Positions 54,801-62,187 are shown, numbered from the stretch's first letter. The stretch is DNA of 64,000 nt from FEN-1139 sp964396375 (GCA_964396375.1 CAYNEY010000013.1:46303-110302), one strand, 5' to 3'. The notes: generated from the letters alone by a model not told the origin. Made by a program: numbers and translations.

Positions 54801-56233
54801 ATCCCGTGATCGGCAAGCAGCGCGCGCCGGCTGAGCTCGGTAACGTGCAGCCCCTCCTCGTCGAACTTGTTTCCCTGCTCGGCAATGAACGAACCGGTGC
54901 CAGCACTGCAGGCCTCGTTCATCGCCGCATCAACCACCCGCCCACCCTCCAATCGGATGTACTTGGCATCCTGCCCACCGATCTCGAAGATTGTGTCCAC
55001 GTCCGGATCGAGCGAGGTAGCGCCACGCGCATGCGCCGCGATCTCGTTCAAAACGAACACCCGTTCGTTGCCGTAGCAGGTACGGAGCAAGGAACCCACC
55101 ACCTCACGCCCCGAGCCGGTCACACCAAACCCGAAAAGCTCCGCTTCGGAGACCAGCTGCTCCACCACCCGCTGCATCAAGCGCTGGGCGGCCACCACCG
55201 GCGCCCCTTCCGTGTTGAGATAGGTCTCCCAGAAAGCCAGATTCCGGTCGAGATCGACCGCCACCACCTTGGAGCCGGTCGAGCCGATATCCAGACCGAG
55301 TACGGCGCGCCGCCGCGTGGAACTCGGCTCGACCTCGGGCCGCGGCATACGTCGAACCTGACTGAGCGCAGTGGTGAGTGCAGGCACACGCTCCAAGGAT
55401 GAGCCCCCACTGGTCTTGAAGAGTGAAGCCAGATCCGCAGAGCGACGCAACGCGCTCGGTTCGTCGAGGGCCGTGACCGCCGCCCCTATCGCTTCCACGA
55501 AGGTATCCAAGGGATCGGCGGGGAGCAACTCCATGCCACGCTCGTTGAGCCAGGCCCCGAGCCGCCGGCGGATCCGCGGCGAGCGTGCCACCCCCCCCAC
55601 AAAGGCCACCCGCGGCGGCGCGAGCCGGGGACGGAACAGCGTGACCACATTCTCGGTCACCGCGTCGAACAAGCCCGCCAGGATTTTTGCTCGGTCCTCG
55701 CCTTTGTTGGCAAGGTGGGTCATGTCCGTCTTCAGGATAACGGGGCAGCGTCCCGAAAGCGCCGAGGGTTCGGTCACGTTGTCGCAAAGCACACTCGCCT
55801 CTTCGATGCGCAACCCGAAGCGCTCGACGAGCTGCGAAAGGAAGTTGCCCGTCCCCTGCGAACAGCGGGAGTTCTGCTGATACCAATCCTGACCGGAGGA
55901 GCCAAGTTCGAGCACCGAGAACCCATGGGCACCGATCGAGAGCACGGTAAGCTCGGGTTCTTCGGGGCGCATCACCCGGATCCCGCGCCGCAGCGCCCCC
56001 TTGGTCGGCACCGCGTAGGCGTCGAGCAGACCATGCAGGCGGCCTGTAACCGCAATCCGCTCTACGTCCTCGACCTGGCACTCACGGAGCAGCATCTCGA
56101 GCGTGCGCGCAGGAGCCTTCTGGTGAGCACGCTCCTCAGTGAGTTCGATCCGAAGTCCCTCCGGGGTGTCCGCCACCACGGCGAGCTTGAGGGTCTCCGC
56201 GCCGATATCGATACCTAGGCCACGAGCGTTCAT
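51848..56233 (-). CDS. Giant 2-hydroxyacyl-CoA dehydratase activase-related fusion (two BadF/BadG ATPase domains + DUF2229)
   Basis: About 1,461 residues from ATG 56233 (MNARGLGIDIGAETLKLAVV); ATG 56251 and GTG 56269 are in-frame alternatives. Two ASKHA ATPase domains are in tandem: a divergent first one (IDIGAETLKLAVV; SIGAHGFSVLELG; NSRCSQGTGNFLSQL) and a canonical second (LGLDIGSTGSKVVAVDL; EIGGQDAKYIRLEGG; NEACSAGTGSFIAEQ; ISLGQHCSVFMAEV). The CSAGTG and HCSVF cysteines are the [4Fe-4S] ligands of HgdC/BadFG activases. A Cys-rich linker (KGCGGSGNKC; GGNCSLYD) leads to the DUF2229-like region (GAEIPYCAPMQLIHGAYFEL; FCSNYACGPDSF; DGHSGDAGTKTRLEAFL) and an end domain with GPHECMPCKISEARYV. 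Such fusions drive ATP-dependent low-potential electron transfer in anaerobes; the dehydratase partner is not in the window. Confidence 0.85.
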   Translation of the reverse strand: MNARGLGIDIGAETLKLAVVADTPEGLRIELTEERAHQKAPARTLEMLLRECQVEDVERIAVTGRLHGLLDAYAVPTKGALRRGIRVMRPEEPELTVLSIGAHGFSVLELGSSGQDWYQQNSRCSQGTGNFLSQLVERFGLRIEEASVLCDNVTEPSALSGRCPVILKTDMTHLANKGEDRAKILAGLFDAVTENVVTLFRPRLAPPRVAFVGGVARSPRIRRRLGAWLNERGMELLPADPLDTFVEAIGAAVTALDEPSALRRSADLASLFKTSGGSSLERVPALTTALSQVRRMPRPEVEPSSTRRRAVLGLDIGSTGSKVVAVDLDRNLAFWETYLNTEGAPVVAAQRLMQRVVEQLVSEAELFGFGVTGSGREVVGSLLRTCYGNERVFVLNEIAAHARGATSLDPDVDTIFEIGGQDAKYIRLEGGRVVDAAMNEACSAGTGSFIAEQGNKFDEEGLHVTELSRRALLADHGISLGQHCSVFMAEVIDDAIAAGEAKDAIIAGLYDSVIQNYLNRVKGARSVGERIFCQGMPFSSDALAAAVARQTGRAVTVPYNPGTTGALGIALLACDEKREALLAEGAVDPARFLSAVVKAKETFICRSTKGCGGSGNKCRIDRLTTLVDGVEQKFLWGGNCSLYDRAATRNKLPDQAPDPFREREALQEQLFALANQKLSDQAPEIAFPDELGFKGMSLLFVTFLTELGWRCRVLRNAGSGTLHRGIEGAEIPYCAPMQLIHGAYFELADQPSEAILLPVFRGLPRVAGEEHGTLCPMVIASADLVEPHLVGQGRRVLRPVIDFGVEGYRSRNLALSLRGLARELGCEERAESALERAIVAQEGFERDCQRLGENALAFCRDHDIVPIAVLGRPYTIYNDVLNSNVPSLLRSLGAIAIPVDCLPIEPGARAYRRQYWSHTQRNLRAAEMVRKTDELYAVFCSNYACGPDSFTLHFFGYLMQNKPFGVIETDGHSGDAGTKTRLEAFLYCVDTDRKSRASVAAPRTDFHAIEDRQWSFPAAKQRGDVILLPRMGAQAELAAAALRADGFQAEALPMTTREDVRLGRKVTSGKECVPMILTLGTLLGRVEREPNPSQTFAFFMPTAKGPCRFGVYNSLHKVVLERQGLAERVRVISPEDTNYFSGTSPDFAARLWTGFLAHDLIQAMRMDVGPMEREPGLAARLYDKYFAEMVRLMDGARSTSTFDTIRQLGSGMWGLRRLVGRAADEFRLAKDQRKKPPTVAVVGEIYVRLDPFANDHLVEKLERRGLRVHFAPFVEWLEYSNYISERRLLTGDKMPEDDPLTTLLTGIVQRVTIGLLWNQCRRVLGWGERPRIGEIVNSGERYVSPALAGEAVLTLGGPMLEFDHGAIDGVVIVGPHECMPCKISEARYVRVAEERGIPYLAVSVSGDAIDSEALDRFAFDLRDRERVRTSLRPSAVRPAATPHSRRISLPVYPSEFSSTGE

Positions 56234-56470
56234 CGGAGGGGTATAGCGCATGACACCCGTGTCAGTCACGCAGCGAATTCAGCGTCAATAACCAGGATTC
56301 CTGTGACGTTGCATCCTGATGCGTGTGTCATTGTGTTCCCGAGCCGGGGGCATTCCCCCCTTCTTTGACTCAAGAGTTCGAAATCGGAGTCAAATGTCCT
56401 GGTCGATCGTGGTACGCTTGCGGCGTCCGCTCTTGGTGGAACAATCCGAGGCGGACGGTACGGAGGGAAT

Positions 56471-56827
56471 ATGGCGCGCTTCTGGCTGCTTTTGACGCTC
56501 ATTGTACTCGGCTGTGGGAGAATGCCCCGCTCATCGGCCATGTCGGACTCCGCCAAGGAGGAGTCCACAAGCGAACAATCCGACGAGGATGAGGCGAGCG
56601 CCGGCCGCGACTCGGAGGATTCCGAGGATTCCGAGGATTCGGGGGAAGGGGCGGTGAATTCTACCTCGGTGAACAAGCCCCCCGCAGACGGTCCAAGCTG
56701 CCTCGACGCTCAAGGCAACGTGCAAGAGTGCATGGACGATCGGGACTGCTGCAAGGACTTCTACTGCGGGATCGATCCGGATGGCAGCACCCGCATCAAG
56801 GTGTGCCTGTACGGGGGCAACGACTGA
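56471..56827 (+). CDS. Small acidic lipoprotein with Cys-rich C-terminus
   Basis: A 118-residue protein. ATG 56471 is preceded by GGAGGG at ideal spacing. The signal peptide MARFWLLLTLIVLGCGR has lipobox VLGC. The mature part begins with an acidic Ser/Asp/Glu stretch (residues 30-58, including DSEDSEDSEDSGE) encoded by a 9-bp repeat. It ends in a domain with six cysteines: GPSCLDAQGNVQECMDDRDC then CKDFYCGIDPDG and KVCLYGG. The spacing of the CC pair recalls knottin-like or dickkopf-like small disulfide folds, but I recognise no family. It is convergent with the downstream membrane barrel gene, separated by a short hairpin. Confidence 0.75.
   Translation: MARFWLLLTLIVLGCGRMPRSSAMSDSAKEESTSEQSDEDEASAGRDSEDSEDSEDSGEGAVNSTSVNKPPADGPSCLDAQGNVQECMDDRDCCKDFYCGIDPDGSTRIKVCLYGGND
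56615..56641 (+). repeat. 9-bp tandem repeat GAGGATTCC, three copies, within a lipoprotein gene
   Basis: Units at 56615, 56624 and 56633 (the last differs at its final base). They encode the Glu-Asp-Ser repeats in the acidic linker of the lipoprotein at 56471. The length is a multiple of three, so copy change keeps the frame. Confidence 0.9.
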
Positions 56828-56846
56828 ACTGCCGTCACCCCCGCGG

Positions 56847-56861
56847 AGGGCGCCCCGCCCT
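56847..56861. terminator. Short GC hairpin between convergent genes
   Basis: AGGGCG (56847-56852), 3-nt loop, CGCCCT (56856-56861). It lies between the stop of the small lipoprotein (56827) and the stop of the minus-strand barrel gene (56860), partly covering the latter. No long U-tract follows. Confidence 0.4.
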
Positions 56862-57468
56862 AAAGGATCCCGAGCAGCCCCACCGTGACACCGATGGAGT
56901 GAGCAGTGATGTCCTGATCGTCGCCTTCTTCACCGAAAGGACCGATGTCGAGGGTGGGTGAGAGCAAGAGCCCCCAGTTCGGCTGAGGCTGGAATACGAA
57001 GGCAGCTTCGCCCGACAAAGCCAGGACGTAGCGGTCGTCCGTCGTGATGTAGGTGAAGCCACCCCGGGGCCAAAACGAGATGGTCCGCGACAGCGGCATG
57101 GCGTAGCCGAGGCGTGGGGCAACAAGGATCCCGTCGTACTCGACCCCGCCCATGTCATCTGTGTCGCCAGAGAAGAAGCCGAGGGAACCACCGAGAGTGA
57201 AGCTGTCGGTGAGGAAGTAGTCGAAGCCGGCCCGGGGCTGGTTGTAGGGCACATCTTGAGCGTAATGCCAGCCGAGCCCGACCATTCGGGCCGTTCCGTC
57301 CCCGTCCGCCCCATCCGGGTTCTCCCAGCTCCTCGAAATCCAGTGGAAGCCAAAGAGCCGCTCCGCTGCCAGGGTAAACTGGCCCTGTTGTCCGAGCTGC
57401 TGGGCCTGCGCGAAGGCAGTGCCGGAGAAGAGGGTCAGAAGAAGTGCCAAACTGGTCCCGATACGCAT
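56860..57468 (-). CDS. Outer-membrane beta-barrel protein candidate
   Basis: A 202-residue protein with a classical signal peptide (LALLLTLFSGTAFAQAQQ, cleavage about residue 21 or 22). The mature part is made of short amphipathic beta strands ending in aromatic or small residues: GFHWISRSWENP, AGFDYFLTDSFTLGGSLGFF, ILVAPRLGYAMPL, TISFWPRGGFTYIT, YVLALSGEAAFVFQPQPNW and GLLLSPTLDIGPFG. This is typical of eight-stranded or similar small barrels. The C-terminal residues are IGVTVGLLGIL, with no terminal Phe. No enzymatic family is recognised. The gene start is 57468 and the 342-bp region upstream separates it from the HD gene on the plus strand. Confidence 0.75.
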   Translation of the reverse strand: MRIGTSLALLLTLFSGTAFAQAQQLGQQGQFTLAAERLFGFHWISRSWENPDGADGDGTARMVGLGWHYAQDVPYNQPRAGFDYFLTDSFTLGGSLGFFSGDTDDMGGVEYDGILVAPRLGYAMPLSRTISFWPRGGFTYITTDDRYVLALSGEAAFVFQPQPNWGLLLSPTLDIGPFGEEGDDQDITAHSIGVTVGLLGIL

Positions 57469-57810
57469 CGTTCCTCCGATCTGGATTGGGCTGGCGGTGA
57501 GGCGAACCTCGCTGCCGGACCTGCCTCATACCACCATCTGGTGCGATCCACACGATTTGGGCCGCCAGAGTCCAGTCCAATGGCACAGATTGGGTCACCC
57601 AGACCAGCATTTGTGTTTATTTTCGGACTGTTAACCTCACTTGGGTGAGGCAGCCCTGACCATTAGCGCGAACAAACACCAAACAAGCATTGGTTTTGTT
57701 GGACCAATCATGGGTCAGCTACCCTCAACGTCCCACAAGGACCAGCACAACCTCAGCCACCATGACTTCCTGCTTGACCCGCAGAGCGGAAGGTTCGATG
57801 TTGGACGAAC
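57469..57810. other. Gene-free divergent intergenic region
   Basis: Between the barrel gene (minus) and HD gene (plus). It contains a short hairpin at 57635-57650 (CCTCAC, 4-nt loop, GTGAGG) near a locally AT-rich stretch, where promoters for the divergent genes would be expected. No clear -35/-10 pair and no RNA gene were found. Confidence 0.3.
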
Positions 57811-58437
57811 ATGCCGGACGCTTCGGGAGCTCCTCCCCCGTCGGACTTGGGTCCAAGGTTTCAAGGCGCGGTCGAGCTCGCCTGCCGCCTGCACCATGGC
57901 CAGGTGCGAAAGTCGAACGGTGTTCCGTACATATCTCATCCCTTGGCTGTCGCGAGCCTCGTGCTCGAGGCGGGTGGTGATGAAGATTTGGCCATAGCGG
58001 CCTTGCTTCACGACACTGTGGAGGATTGTGGAGGTTGGCCTGTTCTCGAGGAGATCCGCCAGCTCTTCGGGGACCAGGTGGCCTCGGTGGTCGAAGGTTG
58101 CAGTGATTGCGGAGGCACCCCGAAGCCCCCCTGGCGGGAGCGCAAAGAGCGCTACCTCGAGCACCTGACCCTCGCAGGATGGCGGGTTCGCCTAGTCTCG
58201 GCCGCCGACAAAGTGCACAACCTCAGCAGCATGCTGGTCGAGCATCGCCGCCTCGGCCCCCTGGTCTGGAGGCACTTTCGTGCCGGTCGCGATGGTACGG
58301 TCTGGTACTACGGGAGGATTCTCGAGATCCTGAGCCAGGGTCCCCAGCTTCCTGGTCACTTGCTCTCTGAGCTTGAGAGGCTGTACTGCGAGCTTTGCCT
58401 GGCGTTGGATCGGGAAGCCCTGCTCTCCGAGAGGTAA
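57811..58437 (+). CDS. Standalone HD-domain protein, ppGpp hydrolase-like (SpoT/MESH1-type)
   Basis: A 208-residue protein from ATG 57811. The N-terminal half is an HD phosphohydrolase of the SpoT/MESH1 type: CRLHHGQVRKSNGVPYISHP (the HP-metal and RK motifs), then AVASLVLEAGGDEDLAIAAL with LLHDTVEDCGG, where HDTVED supplies the canonical HD-E-D set. KHxN-type binding follows in VSAADKVHNLSSMLVEHRRL. There is no synthetase domain, TGS or ACT domain, so it would act as a small alarmone hydrolase removing pyrophosphate from (p)ppGpp or a related nucleotide. Manganese dependence is family knowledge. Substrate is inferred. Downstream is a hairpin at 58470-58489. Confidence 0.83.
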   Translation: MPDASGAPPPSDLGPRFQGAVELACRLHHGQVRKSNGVPYISHPLAVASLVLEAGGDEDLAIAALLHDTVEDCGGWPVLEEIRQLFGDQVASVVEGCSDCGGTPKPPWRERKERYLEHLTLAGWRVRLVSAADKVHNLSSMLVEHRRLGPLVWRHFRAGRDGTVWYYGRILEILSQGPQLPGHLLSELERLYCELCLALDREALLSER

Positions 58438-58469
58438 CGTGCGGTGTTCCTCCGACAATGTAGGGAGCA

Positions 58470-58489
58470 GGTTTTCAGGTCTGAAAGCC
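58470..58489 (+). terminator. Hairpin downstream of the HD gene
   Basis: GGTTTTCAG (58470-58478) pairs with CTGAAAGCC (58481-58489), including one G-U pair; the terminal pair must open to give a 4-nt loop. It starts 33 bases after the HD stop codon. It is a weak terminator candidate because no U-run follows. Confidence 0.35.
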
Positions 58490-58538
58490 AGCCCTATGCC
58501 GACAGAGAGCAAATCCCTGTCAAGTTTCTGTTGACGAG

Positions 58539-58555
58539 CTGGCACGCGAAATGCT
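58539..58555 (+). promoter_or_regulatory. Sigma-54 (RpoN) promoter candidate upstream of hybrid kinase
   Basis: CTGGCACGCGAAATGCT matches the sigma-54 consensus with the invariant GG (58541-58542) and GC (58553-58554) separated by exactly 10 bp; TGGCACG is a perfect -24 element and ATGCT differs by one base at -12. Predicted start near 58566. The nearest full gene downstream is the PAS hybrid kinase at 58865; a 53-codon reading frame starts at 58569. Confidence 0.5.
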
Positions 58556-58568
58556 TTTAGCTCGCACC

Positions 58569-58727
58569 GTGAACGGGACGATTCGTAGCCACCATCTCCT
58601 GACCCACGCTCGGCTGATCGTGCAGCTGTTCGGGTTCCGGGCCTATTGCCGCTGCGTGGCGACCGTTCTGAGGAATCCAGGCAAGGCAACCTTCCTTGGA
58701 GCCTTGGGTTCGCGCCTGGTTAACTAG
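58569..58727 (+). CDS. Short open reading frame, uncertain
   Basis: A 52-residue frame from GTG 58569 (VNGTIRSHHLLTHARLIVQL and onward to TAG 58727); it is also open from ATG 58551, inside the sigma-54-like box. The translation has a helix-like basic region (THARLIVQLFGFRAYCRCV) and its third codon positions are mostly G or C, as in neighbouring genes. No Shine-Dalgarno is present; a leaderless start near the predicted RpoN start site is conceivable. It could be a real small protein or chance. Confidence 0.3.
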   Translation: MNGTIRSHHLLTHARLIVQLFGFRAYCRCVATVLRNPGKATFLGALGSRLVN

Positions 58728-58864
58728 CCGGCCTTGCTGAAGGGATGCAGTTGGGCTGGCTCGAACCACGACTTCCTTGCCCTGCCTCCGCTCTTGCAGA
58801 ACCGACCATGCTCGTGGCAAAGCGGTGGGGAGAGGTTGGACTGTTTCGGGGGAGCCCGTGCACC
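58728..58864 (+). other. Leader before the hybrid kinase
   Basis: This 137-bp stretch lies between the short frame and ATG 58865 and completes the 427-bp gap after the HD gene. It is open in the kinase frame from 58745, so longer kinase starts are formally possible. The GGGGGAG about 10 nt before 58865 supports the downstream start. Nothing else was seen. Confidence 0.35.
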
Positions 58865-60943
58865 ATGCCGAAGCTCACGCGCCGGAAGCACAACACGAAG
58901 TCGTCCGCGTCGACTCTGGCTCGGATCAACAGCCACCTCCAGGATCTCGAGCAGGCGCTGCGAGCTTCGGAGCCGCGGGTGGGTGTGGTCGCGCCCCGAT
59001 CCGTCACCGGCTTTCCTGCCAACAGCGATCCAGACTTTCCCCTGCTGATCCTGAGCGAGCTGCCACTCGCCGTGCTCGTGCATGATGGTCGTGGGCGGCT
59101 CGTGTACGGCAATCACGCATTTTTCGCGCTCTTCGGCTGGGAGCTCGAGACCCTCCGCACCGTGAGCGGACTACTCCGGCGCGTCCTGCCCGACGCGGCG
59201 GAACGTGCCGTGGTGAAACGAGCGCTGCTGAAGAGCGCGCTTCGACAACGCCCCACCCTGCCGCTGCCCGCCGTCACCCGCGACCAGCGGCGCCTGTTCT
59301 TGAGTGTGCGGATCCAACGGATCGCTGGCAAAAGCACCTTTGCCACCACCATCGAGGATGTGACCGACCAGACCCAACGCTCCAAAGCTGTGTTCGACAG
59401 CGCGCAGCGCCTCGCCACCACCCTCGACAGTATCGCCGATGCCGTGATCACGGCGGATGCTGAAGGTCGGCTCTTGCGTCTGAACCGGGTCGGGGAAAGC
59501 CTCACAGGGTGGTCCCAGGCGGAGGCCGTTGGGCGCCCGCTTTCTGAGGTCTTCCGGATCAGTGTCCAGGGAAACACCGAACAGTCCATCGGGCCTGCCC
59601 AGCTCGCGGCCCAAAGCACCCGGGTGCCGAACGAGCCGCTGGTGCTCTGGGACCGCCGGAATCAGCCGCACAGTGTGGATGTCTCGGCAGCAAGCGTCAC
59701 CACCGATGAAGGAGAAAGCTTCGGCACGGTCGTGGTCTTCCGGGATGTCACCGAGAAGCGCGCCCTCGAACACCGCATGCGCCAAACCGAGAAGCTCGAG
59801 TCCCTCGGACAGTTGGCGAGCGGACTTGCCCATGAGTTCAACAACCTCATGGCCGGAACGCTCAATCGCGCCGAACTGCTCACTCTGCGACTGGCGGAGA
59901 GCCATGACCGGGCGGGCCAGGATGAGCTCCTCGGCATCATCGAGGCCACCCGCAGCGCATCCCAGCTGGTGGCCCGGGTCCTTTCATTCGCCCGAGAACG
60001 ACCGCGTCAAACCGCCCCGGTGGCCATCCCAGCCTTGCTCCGACAGGTCACCGATCTGTTGCGGCGCACCTTGGATCGACGCATCGAGATCGCACTTCAG
60101 CCCGACGCGGAGGGCGCGACCGTCCGCGGAGACGCCCAACAACTCGAGGATGCCTTGGTCAACCTGGCGCTGAACGCCCGCGACGCCATGCCCGACGGCG
60201 GACGGCTCGAGATAAGTTCGCGACTGGTCGAGTTGTCCCCGGCCTTCACCCAGCGTTCGGTGCTGCCGGTCGAGCCAGGCGCGTACCTCGAAATCGGCAT
60301 CCGCGACACCGGCACCGGGATCCCCTCACACCACCTCGGACGGATCTTCGAGCCCTTCTTCACCACCAAAACTGCTCGTCAAGGTTCGGGGCTCGGCCTC
60401 TCGGTGGTGATGGCCACACTCCGAGATCACCAAGGCACGCTGGAGGTAGAAACCGAGAGTGGTCGGGGGACGCTGTTCCGTCTGTTCTTGCCCTTGCGCT
60501 CTCAGTCCTCCATCGCGAGCGACCAGCCTGCGCGGGATGAGGTGGTGACGGGCGAGGGGCGGCTGCTTCTGGTCGACGACGAGCCAATCCTGCGCCGCAC
60601 GGGGGCGGCGCTGCTTCGGCGGCTAGGCTACGAGGTGGAGGTGGCAGAGGATGGCCGCCGTGCCCTCGAGGTCTTCCACGAGCATTCCGGCAATTTCGAT
60701 CTGGTGCTGCTCGACATCGTCATGCCACGCCTGGGCGGTCGTGAGACCTTGCGCGAGCTGCGAAAGCTCGATCCACAGGTACGGGCGGTCTACGTCTCCG
60801 GTTATGGCCTCAGCCACGAGAACCCCGCGGTCGAGGATGGCGTCCACGCCATCGTGCGCAAGCCCTTCTCGCTGGCCACACTCTCGCAGTGCATCGCCGA
60901 GGCGCTGGCCGCGCCCCGAACGCCGGTGGGGCTGATCTCTTGA
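58865..60943 (+). CDS. PAS-containing hybrid sensor histidine kinase with receiver domain
   Basis: A 692-residue soluble kinase. The frame is open from 58745, but ATG 58865 (MPKLTRRKHNTK) has GGGGGAG 10 nt upstream. There is no TM segment, so it senses a cytoplasmic signal. PAS 1 lies about residues 60-160 (VLVHDGRGRLVYGNHAFFAL), PAS 2 about 185-300 (TTLDSIADAVITADAEGRLL; EAVGRPLSEVF). The dimerisation/phosphoacceptor helix has LASGLAHEFNNLMAGTLNRA with the HE-x-N H-box. The ATPase domain has N-box NLALNARDAMPDGG, G1 RDTGTGIPSHH, FEPFFTTK and G2 GSGLGLSVV. The receiver domain (about residues 565-690) has LLVDDEPILRR and the phosphoacceptor Asp in LVLLDIVMPRLGG, then KPF. The kinase and receiver are both complete. 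A sigma-54-like site lies 310 bp upstream. Confidence 0.93.
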   Translation: MPKLTRRKHNTKSSASTLARINSHLQDLEQALRASEPRVGVVAPRSVTGFPANSDPDFPLLILSELPLAVLVHDGRGRLVYGNHAFFALFGWELETLRTVSGLLRRVLPDAAERAVVKRALLKSALRQRPTLPLPAVTRDQRRLFLSVRIQRIAGKSTFATTIEDVTDQTQRSKAVFDSAQRLATTLDSIADAVITADAEGRLLRLNRVGESLTGWSQAEAVGRPLSEVFRISVQGNTEQSIGPAQLAAQSTRVPNEPLVLWDRRNQPHSVDVSAASVTTDEGESFGTVVVFRDVTEKRALEHRMRQTEKLESLGQLASGLAHEFNNLMAGTLNRAELLTLRLAESHDRAGQDELLGIIEATRSASQLVARVLSFARERPRQTAPVAIPALLRQVTDLLRRTLDRRIEIALQPDAEGATVRGDAQQLEDALVNLALNARDAMPDGGRLEISSRLVELSPAFTQRSVLPVEPGAYLEIGIRDTGTGIPSHHLGRIFEPFFTTKTARQGSGLGLSVVMATLRDHQGTLEVETESGRGTLFRLFLPLRSQSSIASDQPARDEVVTGEGRLLLVDDEPILRRTGAALLRRLGYEVEVAEDGRRALEVFHEHSGNFDLVLLDIVMPRLGGRETLRELRKLDPQVRAVYVSGYGLSHENPAVEDGVHAIVRKPFSLATLSQCIAEALAAPRTPVGLIS

Positions 60944-62187
60944 GCGGCGCAGATCCCGGTATCCCCATCCTGTCGGTGGTGCCCTTCGGTGTGCTGCTGC
61001 TCGCCATCGCGGTGCTCCCACTGCTCATGCCTCACCGCTGGGAGAGCCACCGAACCAAGGCGTGGCTGGTGGCAGCCCTGAGTCTCCCCACCGCGCTCTA
61101 TCTCCTGTCCCAGGAACCGGCAGCCCTGGGCCATGCGCTCCTCGAGTACACCTCGTTTCTGTGCCTACTTGGCGCGCTCTTCACCGTCAGCGGGGGTCTG
61201 TTCGTCGGCGGGGATCTGCGCGCCACACCCAGGGTCAACGTGATGCTGATGGGGGTTGGCGCCGTCCTGGCGAATCTGATCGGCACCACCGGCGCGAGCA
61301 TGCTGCTCATTCGTCTCTTGCTGCGCACCAATTCCGAGCGCCGGCACACCGCCCACCTTCCCTTCTTCTTCATCCTTCTCGTCTCGAACTGCGGTGGGCT
61401 CCTCACTCCCCTCGGAGATCCGCCACTTTTCCTGGGCTATCTCAGGGGCGTGCCGTTCTTCTTCACACTCCGTCTCTTCCCACTCTGGTTGGTCTGCACG
61501 GGTTATCTCCTCACTGTGCTCTTTTTGGTCGACCGTGCCGCCTATGCACGGGAATCGAAGGAGTCCCTCTCCCTCGACCAGGAGCGGATCGAACCGCTGT
61601 CGGTGCTCGGGTGGCTGAACGCGGTCTGGTTGGGTTTTGTGGTGGGAGCGGTGTTCCTGCCCTCCCCCTATCGCGAGTTCGCGATGATCATCCTCTCACT
61701 TGCCTCGCTCCGCTTCGGCCCCGCCGCGGCCAGGAGCAAAAACCAGTTCACCTTCGGGCCGATCATCGAGGTGGCGGTGCTCTTCTTCGGGATCTTCGTC
61801 ACCATGGTCCCTGCCCTCGAGCTGCTCCGTCAGCACGGCTCCGAGCTCGGCCTCAGCCAGCCCTACCAGTTTTTCCTCGTGACAGGTGTACTCTCCAGCG
61901 TGCTCGACAACGCTCCCACCTATCTCACCTTCCTCGCCAGCGCCCAAGGACTCGGCCTGAGTTCTGAAGTGGTCGGCGTACCTGTCCGCTTCCTGCTCGC
62001 CATCAGCGCGGGAGCCGTCTTGATGGGCGCCAACACCTATATCGGCAATGGCCCCAATTTCATGGTCAAGGCGATCGCCGAACAAGCCGGGGTGCCGATG
62101 CCGAGCTTCTTCGGCTACGCCCTCCGCGCCCTTCTGGTGCTCTCGCCCATCTACCTCCTGGTCACCTTCGGGTTCATGTTCTGGTAA
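60940..62187 (+). CDS. Sodium:proton antiporter (NhaD/ArsB-like ion transporter superfamily)
   Basis: A 415-residue inner-membrane transporter. The frame runs back to 60889, but TTG 60940 overlaps the kinase stop (TTGA) and gives SGADPGIPILSVVPFGVLLL, so it is chosen. About eleven hydrophobic helices are seen. Family motifs: GVGAVLANLIGTTGASMLLI, LLVSNCGGLLTPLGDPPLFL, FLVTGVLSSVLDNAPTYLTF and GANTYIGNGPNFMVKAIAEQ. These duplicated NxxGxTG and DNAPT/GNGPN elements are the hallmark of the IT superfamily group annotated as sodium:proton antiporters. Ion specificity is inferred. Translational coupling to the hybrid kinase suggests that it may act with that sensor. Confidence 0.85.
   Translation: MSGADPGIPILSVVPFGVLLLAIAVLPLLMPHRWESHRTKAWLVAALSLPTALYLLSQEPAALGHALLEYTSFLCLLGALFTVSGGLFVGGDLRATPRVNVMLMGVGAVLANLIGTTGASMLLIRLLLRTNSERRHTAHLPFFFILLVSNCGGLLTPLGDPPLFLGYLRGVPFFFTLRLFPLWLVCTGYLLTVLFLVDRAAYARESKESLSLDQERIEPLSVLGWLNAVWLGFVVGAVFLPSPYREFAMIILSLASLRFGPAAARSKNQFTFGPIIEVAVLFFGIFVTMVPALELLRQHGSELGLSQPYQFFLVTGVLSSVLDNAPTYLTFLASAQGLGLSSEVVGVPVRFLLAISAGAVLMGANTYIGNGPNFMVKAIAEQAGVPMPSFFGYALRALLVLSPIYLLVTFGFMFW

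Noticed and set aside
60889..60939. Upstream start of the antiporter gene
   Set aside because: The first 17 codons (HRRGAGRAPNAGG) are a shadow of the kinase 3' end; TTG 60940 gives a clean overlap and a membrane-type start.
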